NCBI GenBank assembly: GCA_025924835.1
Contig: JAICHO010000005.1
Location: 1 to 42,042, forward strand
Length of the DNA: 42,042 nt
Reading direction: 5' to 3'
Source: Candidatus Saccharimonadota bacterium
GTDB taxonomy: Bacteria > Patescibacteriota > Saccharimonadia > Saccharimonadales > JAICHO01
Position numbers and translations under genes: made by a program. The notes under the pieces were generated by a model. The model did no database searches and had not been told where the DNA came from. It saw only the letters and a program-made list of their open reading frames with translations. Shown in pieces: positions 35,884-42,042 of this stretch. The stretch's first letter is position 1; each line of letters opens with the position of its first letter.

Positions 35884-35894
35884 GAGGAAAGATT

Positions 35895-36947
35895 ATGGAT
35901 AAAAAAGAGCAACAATTCCGAGACGAGCTGGGCGCCCTGCAAACCCAATTGCAAGATCCGGCTATTTTCGCCTCCAGGGATTACCCTAGGCTGGCCAAGC
36001 GTCAAAAAGAATTAGAGGATATATTATCTCTATTTGACGACTTGCATCGTATCCATAAACAAACCGCTGAGGCTGAAGATCTGGCTACCACGGGTGGTGA
36101 GCTTGCCGAAATGGCTCAGTCAGAATTAGAAGAACTAACCCGCCAAAAAATTGAGGCCGATCAAAACTTAAATGCCGCCATCACGCCCAAAGATCCTAAT
36201 GACGACCGCGACGTTATTATAGAAATACGGGCGGCGGCGGGCGGCGATGAATCCGCCTTATTTGCCGGTGAATTGTACCGTATGTATATCCGTTGGACGG
36301 AAACCCACCATTACAAATCAGAGCTTATTAGCGAAAGCCCCAGTGAAAGCGGTGGCTTTAAGGAGATTATCTTTGCTGTACGAGGGCCAGACGCGTATCG
36401 CAACTTAAAGTTTGAGGCCGGAGTCCACCGTGTGCAGCGCGTACCCGTTACCGAAAGCCAGGGACGGATCCATACCAGCACGGTTACAGTAGCCGTCATG
36501 CCCGAGGCAGAAGAAACCGATGTTGAAATTAAAGATGCTGACCTGCGGATTGATGTATTCCGTTCCGGTGGGCACGGTGGCCAGTCAGTTAATACGACTG
36601 ATTCGGCGGTGCGTATTACCCATCTGCCTTCCGGCTTAGTGGTGGCTAACCAGGACGAAAAGTCGCAGATCAAAAACAAGGCCAAGGCTATGAGCGTGCT
36701 CCGTTCCCGCTTGCTGCAGATAAAACTGGACGAAGAGGCTAAGCAACTCAGTGACGATCGCAAAAAACTGATCGGTTCCGGCGACCGCAGCGAAAAAATC
36801 CGTACCTACAACTTCCCGCAGGACCGCATTACCGACCACCGCATCGGCTACTCCCGCAGCAACATCCCTGCTGCGCTAAACGGCGAAATCGACGACTTGA
36901 TAGAAAAACTCCACGCCTATGAACACGAACTCCTTGCTAACGAGTGA
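35895..36947 (+). CDS. prfA: Peptide chain release factor 1
   Basis: GGQ ([21 protein letters not shown]) and RF1-type PVT motif ([15 protein letters not shown]). Confidence 0.96.
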   Translation: MDKKEQQFRDELGALQTQLQDPAIFASRDYPRLAKRQKELEDILSLFDDLHRIHKQTAEAEDLATTGGELAEMAQSELEELTRQKIEADQNLNAAITPKDPNDDRDVIIEIRAAAGGDESALFAGELYRMYIRWTETHHYKSELISESPSESGGFKEIIFAVRGPDAYRNLKFEAGVHRVQRVPVTESQGRIHTSTVTVAVMPEAEETDVEIKDADLRIDVFRSGGHGGQSVNTTDSAVRITHLPSGLVVANQDEKSQIKNKAKAMSVLRSRLLQIKLDEEAKQLSDDRKKLIGSGDRSEKIRTYNFPQDRITDHRIGYSRSNIPAALNGEIDDLIEKLHAYEHELLANE

Positions 36948-37812
36948 GGCGTGGCTAAGAAACGCCGAGTCCCGCCTGCGAAGTGCAGCTGTGCCTAACC
37001 CGCGATTAGATTGTTTAGTCTTGCTGCAGGATGTTCTACAAAGAGACAAATCACATATCTTGGCCCACCCGGAATATATACTGCCGTCTCGCATGCTCGA
37101 ACTTCTGAATAAGCAAATTTCACGTCGTGCGAATCATGAGCCATTGGCATATATTCGCGGCAAGTCAGAATTTTACGGGCGGGAATTTATTGTCAGTGCC
37201 GATACCTTGCAGCCCCGTCCGGAAACGGAGACAATGATTGATCTCGTGAAAGAGCTTGTCAAAAAATCACAAAAATCCTTCCTGTTACAGAGCGGTCCTG
37301 TAACAGATGATGGAAATGTGAGGTGGATAATTGTGGATGTGGGAACGGGATCGGGGTGTTTGGCGATTACGGCCAAGCTGGAGTTTCCGGAGGCGGAAAT
37401 TATTGCTACCGACATCAACCCGGCATGTCTTAAAATTGCCAGACAGAATGCTAAAAACTTGGATGTGGATATTAAATTTTATCAAGGCGATCTGTTGCAG
37501 GCTTTACCATCCACCACGTATCATCTACCACTTATCATTCTCGCTAACCTGCCCTACGTCCCAGACAGCCATACAATCAACCGGGCAGCTATGCACGAAC
37601 CACCAACTGCTATTTTTGGGGGTGCCGACGGATTAAAGCTTTATAGAAACATGTTTGAACAAATAGGAATGCTGATTCAAAAGCCGCATTACGTATTAAC
37701 AGAGAGCCTACCCTTCCAGCATGAAGACTTGGCAAAAATCGCTTTACGCTCTGGCTATCAACAAAGTGATAATGAAGATTTTATTCAAGTTTTTATGGCA
37801 ACAGACTTTTAG
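36919..37812 (+). CDS. prmC: Release factor glutamine N5-methyltransferase PrmC
   Basis: [44 protein letters not shown]; overlaps prfA by 29 nt. Confidence 0.93.
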   Translation: MNTNSLLTSEAWLRNAESRLRSAAVPNPRLDCLVLLQDVLQRDKSHILAHPEYILPSRMLELLNKQISRRANHEPLAYIRGKSEFYGREFIVSADTLQPRPETETMIDLVKELVKKSQKSFLLQSGPVTDDGNVRWIIVDVGTGSGCLAITAKLEFPEAEIIATDINPACLKIARQNAKNLDVDIKFYQGDLLQALPSTTYHLPLIILANLPYVPDSHTINRAAMHEPPTAIFGGADGLKLYRNMFEQIGMLIQKPHYVLTESLPFQHEDLAKIALRSGYQQSDNEDFIQVFMATDF

Positions 37813-39038
37813 GTCTGCGGGGCGGCTTCTAGTTTGACCTGTACTGTTTGCTCTTTGCCGTCGCGGTTGATAGTTAACGTTACCTCGTCACCGACTGACT
37901 TGCGACCCATTAATGATGTAAGGCTGTTATTTTCATCAAGGTTAATGCCGTCAATTTTGGTGATGATATCCTTTTCTTTTAGACCCGCCTTATCAGCCGG
38001 GCTGCCGGGGATTACTGATGGACTGCGCCCGTTACTGGGGACAATGTATGCACCGCGTTTTACATTCAAATTGTACTGATACGCGTAGTCGTCAGTGAGA
38101 CTAATGTAACGAATACCTAAGTAAGGGCGCTCAAACACGCCCTTGTTAAGGACACTTTTGATAAGACCTTGCACGTCGTTAATGGGGATAGCAAAACCGA
38201 TGTTCTGCGCACCCTGTCCGGCAATGGCCGTATTAATGCCGATAACCTCGCCGCTGATATTTACCAGTGGGCCACCGGAATTACCTTCGTTGATGGCTGC
38301 ATCCGTCTGGAAAAGATTTTGTAAAGTTTCGCTGCTGCCGCTGCCGTCACTAGCCTGCACGCTGCGGCCAAAACCAGAGATAATACCATCCGTAACAGTG
38401 TTTTGGAATTGCCCTAACGCATTACCTATTGCCACCACGCGGTCCCCCACCTGTACTTTGCCGGAGTCACCTAATGTAGCTTTTTGCAGTTTTTTGCCCT
38501 TGGTATCTTTTATTTTAAGTATGGCTATATCCAGCGAATCAGTTTCGTTAGTTCTACCGACTACCTGGACATTGTCCAGCTGCGTCCCATCAGATAGCGT
38601 AACACTGACATTGCTGGTACCTGCCGGAACAACGTGCCGGTTAGTTACTATGTAACCGTCATCGCTAATGATGATACCCGTTCCGGCGCTTCGCTGCTGG
38701 CTGCCCCCGGCGCTAAAGCCAAAGAAATCCGGCGTAGCAGCCGCCTGGCTGATAACGTCCACCGACACGACGCTGGGTGAAACATTTTTAGCAATAGTAT
38801 TAATTAGTTGGCTTTCGTTTAGCACAACCTGCTGGTTGGCTTTACTAATAACCGACGTCCCACTCGACTCATCAAGACGATTTTTTGACCCGATGTAGCC
38901 ACCCCCAAACCCGGCGGTCGCGCATATTAAAACAAGTAATATCAGAGCGGCTGATTTGCGGCGAGCTTGATCGGATAAAGCTGTCCTATAGTTAAAACCG
39001 GCTACACTAGGTTGTTCTGTGGGATTTTTTGGTTCCAT
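37809..39038 (-). CDS. HtrA/DegP-like trypsin-type serine protease with PDZ
   Basis: VTNRHVV (His), SLDIAILKI (Asp), GNSGGPLVN (Ser), C-terminal PDZ; start MEPK at 39038 preferred (SD AAGGA), alternative 39050. Confidence 0.94.
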   Translation of the reverse strand: MEPKNPTEQPSVAGFNYRTALSDQARRKSAALILLVLICATAGFGGGYIGSKNRLDESSGTSVISKANQQVVLNESQLINTIAKNVSPSVVSVDVISQAAATPDFFGFSAGGSQQRSAGTGIIISDDGYIVTNRHVVPAGTSNVSVTLSDGTQLDNVQVVGRTNETDSLDIAILKIKDTKGKKLQKATLGDSGKVQVGDRVVAIGNALGQFQNTVTDGIISGFGRSVQASDGSGSSETLQNLFQTDAAINEGNSGGPLVNISGEVIGINTAIAGQGAQNIGFAIPINDVQGLIKSVLNKGVFERPYLGIRYISLTDDYAYQYNLNVKRGAYIVPSNGRSPSVIPGSPADKAGLKEKDIITKIDGINLDENNSLTSLMGRKSVGDEVTLTINRDGKEQTVQVKLEAAPQT

Positions 39039-39110
39039 ATTATCCTTCATTTAATAGTACGATACTTAAGATTGGCTGAGACGCCTTTTAGGTTTTGACG
39101 CACAGATTCA

Positions 39111-39863
39111 TTAGACAACCTTGTCTCCCCAATCGGAAAAAACCAACACAACCATGATAACCGCGATCATGATAAAGATAATTTCACGTCGCAGTAAAAC
39201 CGATAAGCGATCGGACTCGTGCAGATAATAAAGCCCGCCCAGGCCAAATCCTAAAACTGTCAGTAAGAGTGTCGGCTGGGCCACCACGACATAAAACAAC
39301 AGCCAGTGAGCGCAAAGCCAGGCCAAGGCGGCCGCAAAGTAACCCCATGTATGAGAATACAGGGATATGTAAGGCTCATCAAAAGCGGTCAAGAAGTGGC
39401 GAGCCGCTAAGTAACAGATAGCCCAAACACCTAGAACCAATATCAGGATGGACGAGTCGGGCCAAGCCAAAAATAACGCCATAAGTCCGTATGTTTGTCC
39501 CACCAAAGCCTGAAGCGAAATTTTGAATACGCTGCGGCCGGGCTTAATAGCTACCTGCCAGACCATATATAACAGCGCCCAGGCCAGTTGCAATGACGCG
39601 CTGTGTGTTCGCATCATAATGACCACGGTAGACAAGCCGACAATTATGTCTACAGCGTTAGCGCGGACAATTGCCGGCCAAAACCGCGGCCGCACCGCGA
39701 ACATCCGCCATTTAGTGATAAGGACAACCGCGACAGCGCCCTGCGGTACGCGTAAGCGAATAAAAATGTAAACCAAAGCGGGCATAAGCGCGCTGAGTAA
39801 AATATGAAAAACATGAGCATAGCCTCGTACCGGCTTTAACTTGCCACCCAACAGTTTCATCAT
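39111..39863 (-). CDS. Multi-TM membrane protein, hypothetical
   Basis: 250 aa hydrophobic ORF overlapping the LCP gene by ATGA. Confidence 0.75.
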   Translation of the reverse strand: MMKLLGGKLKPVRGYAHVFHILLSALMPALVYIFIRLRVPQGAVAVVLITKWRMFAVRPRFWPAIVRANAVDIIVGLSTVVIMMRTHSASLQLAWALLYMVWQVAIKPGRSVFKISLQALVGQTYGLMALFLAWPDSSILILVLGVWAICYLAARHFLTAFDEPYISLYSHTWGYFAAALAWLCAHWLLFYVVVAQPTLLLTVLGFGLGGLYYLHESDRLSVLLRREIIFIMIAVIMVVLVFSDWGDKVV

Positions 39864-41470
39864 TGTCCTAGTATTATAACAAAGTCAGCGGCACCTGGAT
39901 TAATGGACGTATCAGGTAGTGATCCGACTGCCGTAACTCCTAAACGCTGCTCAAGATAGTGCTTGGTGTACTTTTTTTGCCCGTTGCGCAAATCGGTCAA
40001 AACGGTTTTTTGATAGGTTTTAGTAGGCGCATCCGCAATAGTGATTACATTGTAGCCATATGATTTGAGTTCAGCCGCTTTGCGGGTGGCTAATCCCGGA
40101 GTTTCGGTACCGTTATATATAGCTATGCTGGCGTTTTCATTGGCTATAAACCCATCTTTAAGCGCGTTTCTAATGTAGCTTTGGATTTCTGAAAAGTCAT
40201 CAATGCCAGCCCGTGGCCGTACGATAGAAATACCGTTAACGTTGTCTGTGGTTACATAATTATTAGGGCTGTCGGCTAAACCAACTGAAGCAACGGACGA
40301 GCTATCAATGCCTTTACCTATATCGTACAACCGCATAACTTCCTGAATACTTAGATTTGCCTGGACATGGTTACCAAAGGCATCAATCAATTGCGATATT
40401 TTAGCCGGGTTAGAAAATGTTCCTAGTGATAGGATCTTGTCTTTGAGCGCCAGCATGATTTTACGCTGTCGTTCAGTACGATCAAAGTCGCCGCGTGCGC
40501 TGGTATGACGCGAGCGGGCATAAAATAGCGCGCGTTGGCCGTCAAAGTGTTGCTGCCCCTGTTTTACATCCAGCGTGTAGTGTTTGCCTGTAGACTCGTC
40601 ATATAACACTTCGTAAACCGTCTCGCTGGCCGCTACATTGATATCAACGCCGCCAACCGTATTAATAGCCTGTTCAAACGCATTGAAGTCAACCATGACA
40701 TGGTAATGAATTGGTATGCCAATATCAGTTTGAATTTCTTTTTCTATCGCGTTTAAACCAGCCTTTTCGGCGTCGTCTTTGGACTGTTTTTTAGCCAGTG
40801 CCGCGTATTTGGCATTGGCATATACGGCATTGATCTTTGTGTGTCCACTGGAGCCTTCGGGCTGAACCCACAAATCGCGCGGGATACTAAGCAGGGCTGC
40901 CTTCTTTTGAACCGGATCAATACTGGCAATTAAGATCGTGTCTGTAAGATCAGGGCCGTCATGACCTTCGCCGCCCTTGCCAAGCAATAAGATATTAACC
41001 CTGCCATCACCTTCGCCCCGCAACTTGCTGGGATCAACATTATCCTCAAGAGCGGCCGCGCCCTGAGCGCCACCTTTAAAAATCTGGTGCAATTTTAAAT
41101 AGCCCTTACCGAATAAAAATCCCACCATCACCACTAGTAATACCGCAATACCGGCAAAGCTCCGAAGTACCAGCTTTTTACGATTGCGTTTTCGTCGTGG
41201 TTTGGCAGGAGCTGGTGGCAACGTCAGGTCAATCAGACCATCAGGCCCACGGCGTAGAGGCTGACGGCCGGTATTCATAACCGGCTGTTGCGCCGCATGA
41301 AAGCCGTCGCTGGCACGAAAATTATTCAAACTATTCCTGGTTAGCAAACCGTTGTTTGCGTTAGATGGCCCATGGTACGCACTGCCGGCCCCAGCCTTAA
41401 GGTCCGGACGAATTACGCCATCAAACGAGGGGCGAGACTTTTTGGCTTGATTATTTCTAAAGTTATCCAT
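39860..41470 (-). CDS. LytR-CpsA-Psr family protein with LytR_C domain
   Basis: VNILLLGKGGEGHDGPDLTDTILIASIDP..LLSIPRDLWV, YARSRHTSARGDFDRTERQ; C-terminal IAIYNGTETPGLA. Confidence 0.93.
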   Translation of the reverse strand: MDNFRNNQAKKSRPSFDGVIRPDLKAGAGSAYHGPSNANNGLLTRNSLNNFRASDGFHAAQQPVMNTGRQPLRRGPDGLIDLTLPPAPAKPRRKRNRKKLVLRSFAGIAVLLVVMVGFLFGKGYLKLHQIFKGGAQGAAALEDNVDPSKLRGEGDGRVNILLLGKGGEGHDGPDLTDTILIASIDPVQKKAALLSIPRDLWVQPEGSSGHTKINAVYANAKYAALAKKQSKDDAEKAGLNAIEKEIQTDIGIPIHYHVMVDFNAFEQAINTVGGVDINVAASETVYEVLYDESTGKHYTLDVKQGQQHFDGQRALFYARSRHTSARGDFDRTERQRKIMLALKDKILSLGTFSNPAKISQLIDAFGNHVQANLSIQEVMRLYDIGKGIDSSSVASVGLADSPNNYVTTDNVNGISIVRPRAGIDDFSEIQSYIRNALKDGFIANENASIAIYNGTETPGLATRKAAELKSYGYNVITIADAPTKTYQKTVLTDLRNGQKKYTKHYLEQRLGVTAVGSLPDTSINPGAADFVIILGQ

Positions 41471-41561
41471 ACGTTAACACGTCATCTTAGTATAGCGCTT
41501 AAGATTGGTATTAAGAAATCGGTGCTATTTGGTACTAATTAGGTTATAGTAATTGCCTGTA

Positions 41562-42042
41562 ATGCAACAAGAACCGAGTATACCATCCGCTTCTTCTGAC
41601 GCAAGTGACTCCACGTATGTTGGTGACGGCAGTAAAACGCCGGGCAAATGGCGTGGAGTCGTATCAACAATCGCCATTTTGATCGCCGCGCCGGTATTGG
41701 CCTTGATCCTTACGGCTTTTGTGTTTCAATCCTATGAAGTTGACGGGCCCAGTATGGAAACGACTTTGCAAAACCGTGACCGACTCATCGTATGGAAAAC
41801 TCCCCGCACCGTCGCACGCCTGACCAACCATGCATACGTACCGCACCGCGGCGACGTCATTGTATTTATCAAACGTGGGTTATACGAGCCGGGCAGCGGT
41901 ACCCAGGAAAAGCAACTTATCAAGCGAGTTATCGGCCTGCCGGGTGATCGGGTGGTGGTAGAAGAAAACCATATTACCATTTATAACCAACAGCACCCGG
42001 AGGGGTTTAACCCTGACATCAATCATGATTTTTCGGCTAATA
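41562..42042 (+). CDS. lepB: Signal peptidase I, 3' truncated by window edge
   Basis: VFQSYEVDGPSMETTL (catalytic Ser) and KQLIKRVIGLPGDRV (catalytic Lys); ATG at 41562. Confidence 0.93.
   Translation, partial: MQQEPSIPSASSDASDSTYVGDGSKTPGKWRGVVSTIAILIAAPVLALILTAFVFQSYEVDGPSMETTLQNRDRLIVWKTPRTVARLTNHAYVPHRGDVIVFIKRGLYEPGSGTQEKQLIKRVIGLPGDRVVVEENHITIYNQQHPEGFNPDINHDFSAN

Noticed and set aside
36311-36763. 150-aa minus-strand ORF antisense to prfA
   Set aside because: Shadow of RF1 coding sequence.
38143-38655. 170-aa plus-strand ORF antisense to htrA
   Set aside because: Composition typical of antisense shadow; no domain.
1-42042. CRISPR array, tRNA/rRNA genes, IS elements or prophage
   Set aside because: No regularly spaced repeats, tRNA-like cloverleaf, rRNA-like sequence, transposase or phage protein recognised by reading; a computational scan (tRNAscan, minced, ISEScan) would be needed to be sure.

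Overview
The window is a gene-dense, mostly minus-strand bacterial chromosome segment. I infer a reduced Patescibacteria/CPR-type genome, probably Saccharibacteria-like, from gene content and synteny; this was not tested. No rRNA, tRNA, CRISPR or transposon was recognised. UGA is used as a normal stop (serS ends ...ATA TGA overlapping hpf) and both RF1 and RF2 are present. Backbone blocks: [coiled-coil peptidase]-ftsX-ftsE-prfB-M16-secA; hpf-serS-PD-(D/E)XK-rsmE; greA-proS-proB-CPBP-rseP-uppS-frr-tsf-rpsB (canonical order with pyrH, cdsA and dxr missing); rpmE-prfA-prmC; htrA / LCP / lepB. The most exciting observation is a complete-looking ribosome-mediated attenuator upstream of proB-proS (about 29981-30142). 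It has a sigma70-like promoter, an essentially leaderless 22-codon ORF MSLAQKDYFNLPPAPICHRRLC with three Pro codons, mutually exclusive 1:2 / 2:3 / 3:4 pairings and a terminator with a U8 tract. Other highlights: recurrent leaderless promoters (TATAMT-N6..9-ATG, often extended -10); a LysRS with a C-terminal DUF2000-like domain in tandem with lysA; a divergent TrmB-like regulator / methyltransferase / hydrolase module with a perfect 14-bp inverted repeat; a promoter nested in a terminator upstream of prfA; and a three-hairpin rpsB leader.
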